NCBI RefSeq assembly: GCF_000236785.1
Contig: NZ_AGUF01000052.1
Coordinates: 1 to 64,000, forward strand
Length of the DNA stretch: 64,000 bases
Reading direction: 5' to 3'
DNA from: Achromobacter arsenitoxydans SY8
GTDB taxonomy: Bacteria; Pseudomonadota; Gammaproteobacteria; Burkholderiales; Burkholderiaceae_B
Both the position numbers and the translations under genes were made by a program. Below are positions 33,806 to 42,851 of the stretch, in pieces. Numbering within the stretch: the stretch's first letter is position 1; each line of letters opens with the position of its first letter. The notes under the pieces are model-generated. The model was not told where the DNA came from and made no database searches. It saw only the letters and a list, made by a program, of their open reading frames with translations.

Positions 33806-36800
33806 TCATACATTCGCCACCATGTCCCGCAGCAGCTTCAGCACGTCCTGGCCTTCCGCCTGGGCGGTGGTGTCGAAGCCATCGCTGCGCAGCATAGCCT
33901 CCAGCGCTTCCAGCCGCGCGGTCAGCGTTGTCATCTGCATGACGCTCAGCGCGCCGCGCATCCTGTGCAGGATTCTTGCAAGCTGCCGCAGATCGTCCGA
34001 TTCCAGCGCGTGTTCCATTTCAGCGAGATCGGCCTCCATCGTGCTGACGAACAATGCCCGGTATTTGGCAGGAACGGCCGGAGGGGCGCCCGCCTCGGGC
34101 GTTGTCGACAGCGGAAGCGCTGCGGGTTCGGCAACCCCGGCGGAGGGCGTCCCGCAGCCCTGGAGGTGACGCAGCAAGGTGCTCAGGCTTATGGGTTTGA
34201 CTAGCCAGGAGGTCATCCCCGCGGCCAGGCAGCGTTCTTCTTCTTCGCGCATCGCATTGGCCGTGAAGCCGATGATGGGGATGGTGGCGCCCCTGGCTCG
34301 CAGCTCACGCGCCAGTTCGTAGCCATTCATTTGCGGCATGTTGACGTCGGTCAGCACCACGTCGTATTTCGACAGCCCCCAATACATGAGCGCCTCTGAT
34401 CCGTCCGAAGTCAGGGTCACTTCGCACCCCAGTTGCTCGAGCTGCTGCCGCAGTGTGGCCTGGTTGATCGGGTTGTCTTCAGCGACCAGGACCGACAGGC
34501 CCAGAGGGGCGAAGCCGGCGGGTCCCGATTTGACCAATAGCGAGGATTCGCCCCGTACGGCGGCCAGAATACCGGCGGCGATATGGTCGATGCTGGTGAT
34601 GACCCTGATCGTGCGCGCGGAAGTCTGTTTGTCGACAGCGCTTGCCAGCACGTGACGACCCGGCCAGTTCAGGACTTCAAGGCTGCTGTCGTACAGCACG
34701 TCCAGCAGCACATCGTCGGGCGTTCCCGCAGCGAGCGGGTCCGGCGCCGGGGCTGCCTTCGCGCCCCAGCGCTTGAGCCACTGGCAGACGTTGTCGGTCA
34801 ACTCATGGTGGGGGCTGCGGACAAGGACGCTGATGTCGCTCAGGTCCGGCGCGTTGGCCGGCTGGCCAGTTACCACCGGCAGCGCCAGTTCCAGCGAAAA
34901 GCTGCTGCCGAGACCGAGTGCGCTGGTGACGCGGATTTCGCTGCCCATCAGCTTGGCCAGGCGGGCGCATATGGATAGGCCGATGCCTGCGCCGCGCACC
35001 GTATGAGACGTGCTGTCGATCTGGTGAAAGGGAACGAAAAGCCGCGCCTGTTCTTCCTTGCCGATGCCAACACCCGTGTCGACGACCTGAAGAATCAGGT
35101 GTGTCTTGTTCTCCTGCACGCTGGACACTCCCAGGCGCACGATCACGTGCCCGGAGTGGCTGAACTTGATGGCGTTGCTCAAGAGGTTGCTGAGGATCTG
35201 CCGGATGCGCACGGCGTCGCCGGTCATCCATTCCGGCACGGCGACGTCCACGCAGGAAAACAGCAGCAGGCCTTTCTGGGCCGCCGTCGCGGCATAGGAG
35301 TTGGTGCAACTTTGCACGAGCTCGCGCGGGTTGAAGTCGACGGATTCCAGCACAAGCTGATCGGTTTCGATCTTGGTGATGTCCAGGATGTCGCTGATAA
35401 GCTGCAGCAGGATCGCCGAAGAACTCTGCATGCGCTCCAGATGCTGGCGCTGATTGCTGTCCAGCCTGGTCAGACTCATCAGTTCCAGTGTTCCCAGCAC
35501 CCCGTAAAGCGGCGTGCGGATTTCATGGCTCATCGTGGCAAGAAATGTCGACTTGGCTTCGCTGGCCTTGTCCGCTTCCCGTTTGGCGTCGGCCAGCGTT
35601 TGTTCAATGACGGCGCGGGCGCTGATATCGGAAAACGCGCACAGCACCACGTCCTGATTGTTGTACCGCGTTGGCGCATAGGCGACGTACAGCGGCCGGC
35701 CGTCGGTGGCCTGGAAGCTTGCTATCGTGCCGGGGCCAGTGGCGCCCAGCACCTGGCGCAGGAACAGATTCGTTTCCGACGAATTGTCCAGCTGTCCGCC
35801 AACTTCAGCTTCCAGCCATTGCAGGGCCAGGCCGTTTCCGAACACGACGTTGCCGGCCGGGCGGGAAAGCACACATAGGGCGACGGGGGCGGTTTCAATC
35901 ATCGTCCGGCTGAATTCCTCTTTTTCGACGATATCGCGCTGGGCCTTCAGCGCCGGCGCGATGACCTGGCGGTTGTACCAGCGGGAAGAAACGATGCCCG
36001 TGCCCAGGCTTAGCAACAGCAGCGCACCCACAAGCGCCGGCACCCAGAGGTTGTCCTGGAAAAAGGCGCCATAGCTCACGCGGTACACCCCGGACCATAT
36101 GCCGGAAGAGTCCGTGATGCGCAGCACGATGCCATCAGCCGTATACCGCAGTCCGTCCTGGGACAGAATGGGTTCAGGCCCTTCGCCGAGCAGCAAGCCT
36201 TCGTTTCGGTGCGACAGCCAGAATCCGCCATGTAGCGGGCGCCGCATGGTCTTTTCGAACAGGTTGATCCGCTGGCTGTTGAACTGCGTGGCTGCGTACA
36301 CCGCGGATGGAGAGCCCTGGCTGTTGCTCCAGACGGCCTGGGGCATATCGGCGTAGATGAGCCCGAGCATGCTTCCAGACAGCGCTTCGGACCTGAACCA
36401 ATGGACGCGGCTTGCCGCAGCGGCCTCATTGCCGCCAGGCACGTCCAGGTCGATCAGGCGCTGGTGCGCCGCCTTCAAGCGGCGCAGTTCGGCCCGCACC
36501 GAGTCCGTGACCGCCAGATACGTGCGAAAGTCCAGTTGGTCGAAGCCGGAAGGGGCCCCGACCGCAGGCACGCTGAGGCTGAGGCTGTCGGATTCATTGA
36601 TCAGGAAGATTGGCGAGGCGTGGTAATAGGAAGACGCCCAGAAGCTTGCGTAGAAATTTGCCACGAATCCGCCCAGGTTCGCCAGCCTGCGGCCGGCTGT
36701 CGAGCATTCCGAGGTATCCTCGCAGCCCAGCGAGAAGGGCATTTCCACCGTCGAACGCTGTCCTTCGAAGATACGCATGCTGTAGCGTTCCGGCACGGCC

Positions 36801-37078
36801 GCCGCCCGCAGGGAGACTCCCGCGGGTTCGCCTTCCAGGGGCAGGGCAGAGTTCTTCGAGCGCAGTTTGCCAAGGAATTCCTCCTGGGCGTGGATGTAGC
36901 CGATGAAGATGGAGAATCCCTGGGTCAGCCGCTCGCGTTCTTGGTCGACGATCCGGTTCAACCCCCAGTAAAGTGCTCCCACCAGCACCACAGCGAAGGG
37001 AAGGACTCCGAAAAGGACGAAATTCAACCAGCGCGACGTGCGCGTGATTCTGGTGAAAGGGGTGTCCTGCTTGCCCAT
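33806..37078 (-). CDS. Hybrid sensor histidine kinase 1 with receiver and Hpt domains (RcsC/RocS-like)
   Basis: 1,090 residues. Membrane helices near 17-41 and 345-370 bracket a large periplasmic sensor with two cysteines (LGCEDTSECS). The cytoplasmic order is: PAS (about 385-495); HisKA with FLATMSHEIRTPLYGVLG (His about 517); HATPase with SNLLSNAIKF, DTGVGIG and GAGIGLSICARL; a degenerate alpha/beta segment (ISVLVRSPHHELTDNVCQWL) placed like the RcsC ABL domain; a true receiver with Asp in VVLTDVNMP (about 909); and an Hpt domain with His in LHRMRGAL (about 1037). It can therefore run a full His-Asp-His relay to the RcsB-like regulator. The ATG at 37078 lies 10 bp after the REC-EAL stop. 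Confidence 0.93.
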   Translation of the reverse strand: MGKQDTPFTRITRTSRWLNFVLFGVLPFAVVLVGALYWGLNRIVDQERERLTQGFSIFIGYIHAQEEFLGKLRSKNSALPLEGEPAGVSLRAAAVPERYSMRIFEGQRSTVEMPFSLGCEDTSECSTAGRRLANLGGFVANFYASFWASSYYHASPIFLINESDSLSLSVPAVGAPSGFDQLDFRTYLAVTDSVRAELRRLKAAHQRLIDLDVPGGNEAAAASRVHWFRSEALSGSMLGLIYADMPQAVWSNSQGSPSAVYAATQFNSQRINLFEKTMRRPLHGGFWLSHRNEGLLLGEGPEPILSQDGLRYTADGIVLRITDSSGIWSGVYRVSYGAFFQDNLWVPALVGALLLLSLGTGIVSSRWYNRQVIAPALKAQRDIVEKEEFSRTMIETAPVALCVLSRPAGNVVFGNGLALQWLEAEVGGQLDNSSETNLFLRQVLGATGPGTIASFQATDGRPLYVAYAPTRYNNQDVVLCAFSDISARAVIEQTLADAKREADKASEAKSTFLATMSHEIRTPLYGVLGTLELMSLTRLDSNQRQHLERMQSSSAILLQLISDILDITKIETDQLVLESVDFNPRELVQSCTNSYAATAAQKGLLLFSCVDVAVPEWMTGDAVRIRQILSNLLSNAIKFSHSGHVIVRLGVSSVQENKTHLILQVVDTGVGIGKEEQARLFVPFHQIDSTSHTVRGAGIGLSICARLAKLMGSEIRVTSALGLGSSFSLELALPVVTGQPANAPDLSDISVLVRSPHHELTDNVCQWLKRWGAKAAPAPDPLAAGTPDDVLLDVLYDSSLEVLNWPGRHVLASAVDKQTSARTIRVITSIDHIAAGILAAVRGESSLLVKSGPAGFAPLGLSVLVAEDNPINQATLRQQLEQLGCEVTLTSDGSEALMYWGLSKYDVVLTDVNMPQMNGYELARELRARGATIPIIGFTANAMREEEERCLAAGMTSWLVKPISLSTLLRHLQGCGTPSAGVAEPAALPLSTTPEAGAPPAVPAKYRALFVSTMEADLAEMEHALESDDLRQLARILHRMRGALSVMQMTTLTARLEALEAMLRSDGFDTTAQAEGQDVLKLLRDMVANV

Positions 37079-37088
37079 GGCCGTCTGC

Positions 37089-38312
37089 TCAGGATTGCCG
37101 CAGATCCAGCGACTGCCGCTCCAGGGCCAGCAGTTCGCTGAAGCCTGCAATGTCGACGGCGGCGGAAATCAGGAAACCCTGGGCGCAGTCGCAGCCGATG
37201 CGGCGAAGGAACTCCAGGTCCTTGCTGGTTTCTACGCCTTCGGCCGTCACCTGGAGGCCCAGTTGGCGCCCGAGCTGCACGGATAACACGAGCGCCGCGG
37301 CCCGGCCTTCGTCATTGGCCGCGCCGCTGACGAACGCACGGTCGATCTTGAGCTCGGTGAAGGGCGTGGAAATTAGGCTGTACATGGAGCTGTATCCCCT
37401 GCCAAAGTCATCCTGGGCAAGCCCGAATCCTTTCAAGCGCAGCCGGCTTGCTCCCATATAGTATTGGCCTTGTATGGTGGTTGTCCCGTCTTCGAGCAGT
37501 TCGAAGGATATTTCCTGTGGCGCGACCCCCTTGGACAGGACAATTTGCTCGAGTTCGTCGGGCAATTCCGGGGCGTCGAGGAGCTGGGTTGGAAGATTGA
37601 CCGACACCGGCATGCGATATCCCTGCTGGCGCCAGCGCAGATGCGCCTCCAGGGCGTCCTCGAGCATCCGCAAGAGCAGGTGTTTGTCCAGGCCATGCCG
37701 TTGCACGGCGGACAGGAAGGACCCTGGCAGCATGAAACCGAAGTCCGGGTGTTGCCAGCGGACCAGCGCCTCGGCGCCGACGATCCGTCCGCTTGCCAGG
37801 GCCTTTTTGGGCTGAAACCATGCGCGCAGCTGGCCTAGCTTCAGCGCGTGTTCGAGCGAACTCCGGTCAAATATGGTGCTGTTGTCAGCCTGGAGCAGGG
37901 GTTTTGGGGGGTCTAGACGGCTCTGGCGAAGCTGGCTGGCAAGTTGCCTGGCGTGGTCGGCGGTCAGGGGCTTTGAGAATGCGCCAAGCACGGCAAGGCC
38001 CTTTTCCTTGGCCATCAGCGCAACGCTGTTCATGATCCGGCGGGGACAGGCCGACACGATTGCCAGCATGGGGTTGTGACGCAGCCTGGCAAGCCGGTCG
38101 ATGAACTGCACACCATCCATGCCAGCCATATTCAGGTCCATAAGCACCAAATGGTAGGCCTGGAGCCCGATCATGTCCAAAGCTCTCTCTGCCGACGACG
38201 CCACGTCCGCCAGGCCGAATCCTTCCGATTCCAGCAAATCCGCCAGATGCACGCATTGGAAGGGATGATCGTCCACAATCAGGATTCGGTAGTCGGACAG
38301 CTTCTTCATCAT
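37089..38312 (-). CDS. REC-EAL response regulator, c-di-GMP phosphodiesterase (RocR/PvrR-like)
   Basis: 407 residues. The receiver (about 8-130) has ILIVDDHPFQCVHLADLLES and the phosphoacceptor Asp in HLVLMDLNMAGMDG. The EAL domain (about 150-395) keeps the known catalytic set: AEALVRW, SVNLPTQLL, FELLED, QDDFGRGYSS, LKIDRAFV, TAEGVET and AQGFLIS. It should hydrolyse c-di-GMP under control of phosphorylation. Its start overlaps the stop of hybrid kinase 2 by four bases (ATGA), and hybrid kinase 1 follows after 10 bp, so all three are one operon. The same gene set (hybrid kinases, EAL regulator, LuxR regulator) makes up the Roc and Pvr/Rcs systems. Confidence 0.93.
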   Translation of the reverse strand: MMKKLSDYRILIVDDHPFQCVHLADLLESEGFGLADVASSAERALDMIGLQAYHLVLMDLNMAGMDGVQFIDRLARLRHNPMLAIVSACPRRIMNSVALMAKEKGLAVLGAFSKPLTADHARQLASQLRQSRLDPPKPLLQADNSTIFDRSSLEHALKLGQLRAWFQPKKALASGRIVGAEALVRWQHPDFGFMLPGSFLSAVQRHGLDKHLLLRMLEDALEAHLRWRQQGYRMPVSVNLPTQLLDAPELPDELEQIVLSKGVAPQEISFELLEDGTTTIQGQYYMGASRLRLKGFGLAQDDFGRGYSSMYSLISTPFTELKIDRAFVSGAANDEGRAAALVLSVQLGRQLGLQVTAEGVETSKDLEFLRRIGCDCAQGFLISAAVDIAGFSELLALERQSLDLRQS

Positions 38313-41134
38313 GTGAATTCCTTTAGGGCGATTAGCGCGTCGCGCAGGGCGGAAATCGGCAATGGCTTGAGCAACACCGTGGTGATGCCCGCATCGACGC
38401 TACGCCGCATGTCGTCTGTGAACGCGTTGGCGGTGATCCCTACGACAGGACGCTTATAGCCTCGGGCGCGCAAGGCGCGGGCAAGACCGTAGCCGTCCAG
38501 TTCCGGCATCTGCAGGTCGGTCAGGATGGCGTCGAAAACCGACAGGTCGGGACAATTCAGCGCCGCCTTGCCGTTTACGGCCGTGACAACCGAACAGCCC
38601 AGGTGTTCAAGTTGTTCCTGCAGAATCTGCCGGCTGATCGGATTGTCTTCCGCAACCAGCAAATGCATGTCCAGGGCGTCGCCCGACGTTCGGCGTTCCA
38701 GCGTGACCTTGGCGGCCACGCCGTCTTGCGCAAGGCGCACCGCGGCAACGATGCTTGTCAGGCTATGCGCGTTGGCTATCCATCCATTGCGCCCCCGTTC
38801 TGTCCGCGGGCCGACTCCCGGCGGCTGCGCAATGACCCGGGCTCCGACCCAGGGCGCCGGATTGGCAGTATGCGGCCAGGCATCCACGAGCACGCCGCCG
38901 TCGAGCGGGCAATCAAGCGCCGACCGGTAAGGGATGGCCACCGCGCCCCGCAGGCGCAGCCATTGGCACAGGTTGTTGACGACGTCGGTCACGGCGCCGC
39001 GCACGAATACGGGCGTCGGGTCGAGCCGTATCGCCATGTCCGATTGCGGTTCGGCTCCCAGGGGCAGCGTCAATTCCAGCGACATGCTGGTCCCGAGGCC
39101 GGGTTCGCTGACGGCGGTAAGCGTGCCGCCCATGATCTCGGACAGCCGGCGGCTGATGGCCAATCCCAGGCCTGTTCCGGGCACGGCCTGGGAGCGCCCG
39201 CTTTCGGTCCGAAAGTAGGGCTCGAATACCTGCGCATGATGCTCCGGAGGAATGCCCATGCCCGTATCCGCCACCTGGAACTTCACGGTGACGGCGCGCG
39301 CGTCCCGTTTGAGGGTCTGCAGGCGCAGCACGACATGGCCGGAACTGGTGAACTTGATTGCGTTGCTGACCAGGTTGTTCAGGATTTGCCGCACGCGGGT
39401 TACGTCGCCGCGGACTGCGGCCGGCGTCGCGGCGTCCGGCAGGGCGTAGATGCGCAGGCCCTTGGCGTCCGCGCGGGCGGCGTAGCTGCTGACGACGCTG
39501 TCGAGCAGTTCCGACGGCGAGTATTCCACGGACTCAAGTTCCAGGTAGCCTGCCTCGATGCGTGAAAGATCCAGCGTGTCATTGATGGTGCACAACAACG
39601 TCGCCGAGGACTGCTGCATGGTGTCCAGGTATTGCTGCTGTTGTTCGTCCATGGCCGTGAGGCTGAGCATTTCCAGCGTGCCCAGGATACCGAACAGGGG
39701 AGTCCGAATTTCGTGGCTCATTGTGGTGAGGAATTCGGTTTTTGCCTGGTTCGCGGCGTCGGCGTGCAGTTTGGCCTGGGTGATGGTGCGTTCGACCCGC
39801 TTGAAGGCGGTGATGTCGCTGATGCTGCACAAGATGGCGTCTTCGCCCTGGAACATGATGGAGGCGAAGGTCAAATAGACGCAGCGGCCGTCGTGCAGGA
39901 CGAATTCGCGACCGGTGTAGCTGTCATTCGGGGCGAGCAGCTTGGTCAAGAGTTCGAAATCCCCCAGCAGCCACTCTCTTGCCTGTTCGTTCGAAAGGAG
40001 CGGCGTGCCGTCGTTGCGACGCAGCAGGCATAGGCCAACCGGCGCGACCTCCACAAGCCTGCGATTGAGCGCAACGCTATCGGCCAGCGCCTGATACTGC
40101 CTGAGCGCCGGCGCGACGAGCTTTCTTTTGATATGGCGGATCCCGAGGATGACGGCTGCGAACAGGACCATCGCCCCGGCGAGTGTTGCCTGGATCTGGT
40201 AGGCGGTGTCGCCAAGAATCCGGTTGACCGGCGTGAAGTAGACCAGGCGCCAGCCTGCATCGCCCATCGACTTGTTCAGCGCCACAAAGCGCGGCAGCAG
40301 TCCCTTGTTCAACCAGCCGAAGGCGTCTTCCTTGCTGGCTCGATGGTCCAGGGCCGGCAGGAGCGGCGCCGCGGCAGGGCTGTACATGACCGGCGCGTCG
40401 TTCTGGTCGAACAAGGCGTAGCCGCCTCCAGGAAAGGACGTCCCGTCAATCGCCGCGCCAAAGTTGCCGAGACTCAGGCCGATCCAGCCGGCCTCGGCGT
40501 TGGAGGGGTCCACGGGCGTGTATAGGTAAAGCTGGTTCGCGGGATCCATGGGCGGCTTGAGCCAGACAATGCGGCTGGCGCCGCCCGCGGGCGCGCTGGG
40601 GTTCTGGGAGGCCAGTGCGCCCGCGATCCAGGACTGCGTTGCCGCGTCCATGTGCGGCGAGGCCTCGGCAGCAAGCTGGCCGACGAGCGAGGTCCGGCCG
40701 GAGCGCAGCGACGTGAACAGCAACTGCGTGCGCGCGAGGGCGATGTCGTTCAGGTCGCGGGGCGTGAGGATCAGTGCCCAGTCGTAGGCGTTGGTTTCCT
40801 CGTGCAGGGGGAGGACCTGGATCTGCCGCGTATTGCCAAAGTAGGTGGGCGTCTCGGATGTGGGCGCGTGGTCGGTGTTCTGGACAGACGAGGATGCGAG
40901 GGAGCGCAGCAGGCTCTCGCGTTGGTCAAAAAACAGCTGCGCGTTGTAGGCCGCGGCGTTCATTTGCCGGCGGTACGTGGAGACAGTGTTGGCGAAAGAC
41001 CAATACAGGAAAAAAATCGCGCCCGCGACGATGCACGCCAGCAGCGCTGCCGCGAAGAAATGCAGCAGCAATGACGGCGCACGCGGGGCAGACTGAACGT
41101 CCTGCGCGAGAACTCTTGATTGCTTTCCAAACAT
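38309..41134 (-). CDS. Hybrid sensor histidine kinase 2 with receiver, no Hpt (PvrS-like)
   Basis: 941 residues. Membrane helices near 20-48 and 315-337 flank a periplasmic sensor. Then follow PAS (about 355-455), HisKA with FLTTMSHEIRTPLFGILG (His about 473), HATPase with NNLVSNAIKF, DTGMGIPP and GTGLGLAISRRL, a degenerate middle domain (VFVRGAVTDVVNNLCQWLRL) and a receiver with Asp in AILTDLQMP (about 870). The C-terminus ends directly after the receiver (ALKEFT), so unlike kinase 1 it has no Hpt and must use that of its partner. The two kinases are clearly paralogous over their cytoplasmic halves. The ATG at 41134 precedes the first helix; upstream in-frame codons are not supported. First gene of the operon. 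Confidence 0.92.
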   Translation of the reverse strand: MFGKQSRVLAQDVQSAPRAPSLLLHFFAAALLACIVAGAIFFLYWSFANTVSTYRRQMNAAAYNAQLFFDQRESLLRSLASSSVQNTDHAPTSETPTYFGNTRQIQVLPLHEETNAYDWALILTPRDLNDIALARTQLLFTSLRSGRTSLVGQLAAEASPHMDAATQSWIAGALASQNPSAPAGGASRIVWLKPPMDPANQLYLYTPVDPSNAEAGWIGLSLGNFGAAIDGTSFPGGGYALFDQNDAPVMYSPAAAPLLPALDHRASKEDAFGWLNKGLLPRFVALNKSMGDAGWRLVYFTPVNRILGDTAYQIQATLAGAMVLFAAVILGIRHIKRKLVAPALRQYQALADSVALNRRLVEVAPVGLCLLRRNDGTPLLSNEQAREWLLGDFELLTKLLAPNDSYTGREFVLHDGRCVYLTFASIMFQGEDAILCSISDITAFKRVERTITQAKLHADAANQAKTEFLTTMSHEIRTPLFGILGTLEMLSLTAMDEQQQQYLDTMQQSSATLLCTINDTLDLSRIEAGYLELESVEYSPSELLDSVVSSYAARADAKGLRIYALPDAATPAAVRGDVTRVRQILNNLVSNAIKFTSSGHVVLRLQTLKRDARAVTVKFQVADTGMGIPPEHHAQVFEPYFRTESGRSQAVPGTGLGLAISRRLSEIMGGTLTAVSEPGLGTSMSLELTLPLGAEPQSDMAIRLDPTPVFVRGAVTDVVNNLCQWLRLRGAVAIPYRSALDCPLDGGVLVDAWPHTANPAPWVGARVIAQPPGVGPRTERGRNGWIANAHSLTSIVAAVRLAQDGVAAKVTLERRTSGDALDMHLLVAEDNPISRQILQEQLEHLGCSVVTAVNGKAALNCPDLSVFDAILTDLQMPELDGYGLARALRARGYKRPVVGITANAFTDDMRRSVDAGITTVLLKPLPISALRDALIALKEFT

Positions 41135-41348
41135 GCGCCCATCGTAGGTTTGGGCTTGATGGCTGGATATAAGAAACTTTTGAAAGCGCGTGAATTCCCC
41201 GAAATGGCCGAAGACGGCGCCGGGAGGCTTACACGCCGCCATGCGAATAAGATTTTTATGATGGAACAACGAATCCGTCGTTCCTACACTCCTGACCCAG
41301 CGCTACGCCATGGCCTACGGTCTATCGGCCGTTCCCAGTCGCAGCCGT

Positions 41349-41446
41349 CACATCCCGGGCGCCACATCCCGGGCACCACATCCCGGCCGCCAATTCCCGG
41401 GCGTCACATCCCAGTCGTCACATCCAGGTCGTCATATCGAGGGCGA
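41349..41446. repeat. Seven tandem 14-bp repeats in a divergent promoter region
   Basis: Seven uninterrupted units of 14 bp with consensus CACATCCCGGGCGC. Units 1 to 3 differ by one base each; units 4 to 7 drift (CAATTCCCGGGCGT, CACATCCCAGTCGT, CACATCCAGGTCGT, CATATCGAGGGCGA). The array ends 18 bp before the ATG at 41465 and lies about 215 bp from the start of hybrid kinase 2. The unit is not a multiple of three, so it is not a coding repeat. Copy number is likely to vary by slippage, and the repeats could be stacked binding sites. Confidence 0.9.
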
Positions 41447-41464
41447 GCCCATTTCAAAAGGCAT

Positions 41465-42244
41465 ATGAACGCTATCTATTCGGGCGAAACCGCCAAGCTC
41501 CTCAGCGAGCCTCTCAGAATCCAACCTGTGCTGGACGCCACTGGCGCCGTACGCGAAATGGCGCTTGTGGGCGGATGGATGAACCGCGCGCCGACTGGTC
41601 TTACGAATCATGCCTCCGCAGACGCGTTGCGCATGGCGGGGAGCATGTTCCGGGCTGCCGGCTGCATGGCGCCCCTGACGATGGACCATCAGCTCGACGT
41701 GTACTCTGAAGTCAGGCTTCCCGAACAGCTCTGCCACGACCTGCGAATCGGAGCGGTCGAGGGCGATCTGTTGCATGAAATCAGCAATGAATCCGACCGC
41801 ACCCTGCCCATTTACCCCTGCGCCAAAGTCATCTACAACGTCCCGCTCAGCGATCGCCTGGTCGAAGGCGCAAGCCTCTTTCAGCTATACCGCGAATTCC
41901 GCCCGGCGTTGCGTGTCCGCCTGCTGCCAAGCTCGGCAAGCGGCGAGGACATGCAATTCGGGGCCATAAGAGGGGTGGGCATCAGGGTTGCGGTGCCGGA
42001 CGGCATCAGCCGCAACCGCACCTTGCAGGAGCGCTTTTTCTGCCTGCTGGGACATGCTTCGCGCAAGGGCCTTAAAGTACTGGCGTGCGACATCACCGTC
42101 ATCGAAGACTTCAATTGGCTGCGGGCGCAGCCCGACGTGCTGTTCCAGGGCGAAGCATTGTCCATCGCGCTAAGCATCGAATACGTCCAGGACTGGATTA
42201 GCGGGGCCGGATCCGATTGGAGGGCCTTTCACCTGGGCGCATGA
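41465..42244 (+). CDS. Uncharacterised protein, possibly a degenerate EAL-fold domain
   Basis: 259 residues, no signal peptide or membrane helix. The order of hydrophobic blocks resembles an EAL domain: LRIQPVLDATGAVREMALV where EAL proteins have their first strand and EAL motif, LRVRLLPSS and GVGIRVAVPDG where the substrate strand and DDFG loop would be, and KGLKVLACDITVIEDFNWL followed by FQGEALS where AEGVE and QGY would be. None of the catalytic residues (EAL, N, DD, K, E) is kept, so if the fold is right it is a binding or signalling domain without activity. The start at 41465 follows the 14-bp repeat array. It is divergent from the two-kinase/REC-EAL operon, which supports a signalling role. 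Confidence 0.6.
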   Translation: MNAIYSGETAKLLSEPLRIQPVLDATGAVREMALVGGWMNRAPTGLTNHASADALRMAGSMFRAAGCMAPLTMDHQLDVYSEVRLPEQLCHDLRIGAVEGDLLHEISNESDRTLPIYPCAKVIYNVPLSDRLVEGASLFQLYREFRPALRVRLLPSSASGEDMQFGAIRGVGIRVAVPDGISRNRTLQERFFCLLGHASRKGLKVLACDITVIEDFNWLRAQPDVLFQGEALSIALSIEYVQDWISGAGSDWRAFHLGA

Positions 42245-42321
42245 AACCGCCAGTCCCGCCGGACGGCGACCGCGCCCGCCCAGCCGCGCACCGGCCTCGC
42301 CGAACCGATTAAAATCGGCGC

Positions 42322-42678
42322 ATGCTTCCCACTCAAGTCATCCTGGCGCTGCTCGTCCTGCAGCTGGCGCTTGCCATACCGCTGTTCGCCGTCGTCATCC
42401 AGCTGCTGCGCTGGCTCCATTGGTGCTTCATGGCCAATCCGCTGTCGCGCGGAGACCGGCCGCAATTCACCGGGCCCGTGCTGGCGCTGGTCTTCAGCGC
42501 GCTGGCCGCGACCGACTTCCTGTCGTTCGAGCCCTTTGTGACGATGTCGGCGATGAATCCCATCCCTGAAAGCGGCCGCGCCTACTTTACGGTGGCCATG
42601 CTGGCCCTGGCGGTCTGGAGCTGGGCCTACGCTGGCACGATACGAAACCGCGTCCGCGCATTGCTGGGCGCGGCCTGA
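42322..42678 (+). CDS. Small inner-membrane protein of unknown function
   Basis: 118 residues with three likely membrane helices: VILALLVLQLALAIPLFAVV (N-terminal), PVLALVFSALAATDFL, and FTVAMLALAVWSWAYAG. No family is recognised. No Shine-Dalgarno sequence is visible; instead a perfect palindrome CCGATT-AA-AATCGG (42305-42318) ends three bases before the ATG and may either terminate the upstream gene or restrict translation. The gene lies on the same strand as, and upstream of, an AI-2E family gene after a 173-bp gap. Confidence 0.65.
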   Translation: MLPTQVILALLVLQLALAIPLFAVVIQLLRWLHWCFMANPLSRGDRPQFTGPVLALVFSALAATDFLSFEPFVTMSAMNPIPESGRAYFTVAMLALAVWSWAYAGTIRNRVRALLGAA

Positions 42679-42851
42679 ACATTGCATCCCTGACGCCCCC
42701 CCTGCGGCGGGCAGCAGGGAACGGATAATGTTCCCGCACAGCTCCCCGGTTTTCGGATACATTCGACGGCAGCGCGGTGGCGCACGGGGCGGGCGGCCCG
42801 CCAGACCTCATCCACCGCAATCCACGGCGGCAGTCTTGCCAGGAGCAGCGG

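Noticed and set aside
41120-41464. Upstream extension of the possible EAL-fold gene through the 14-bp repeats
   Set aside because: The repeat period is not a multiple of three, and the extension gives a low-complexity peptide; the ATG at 41465 fits better.
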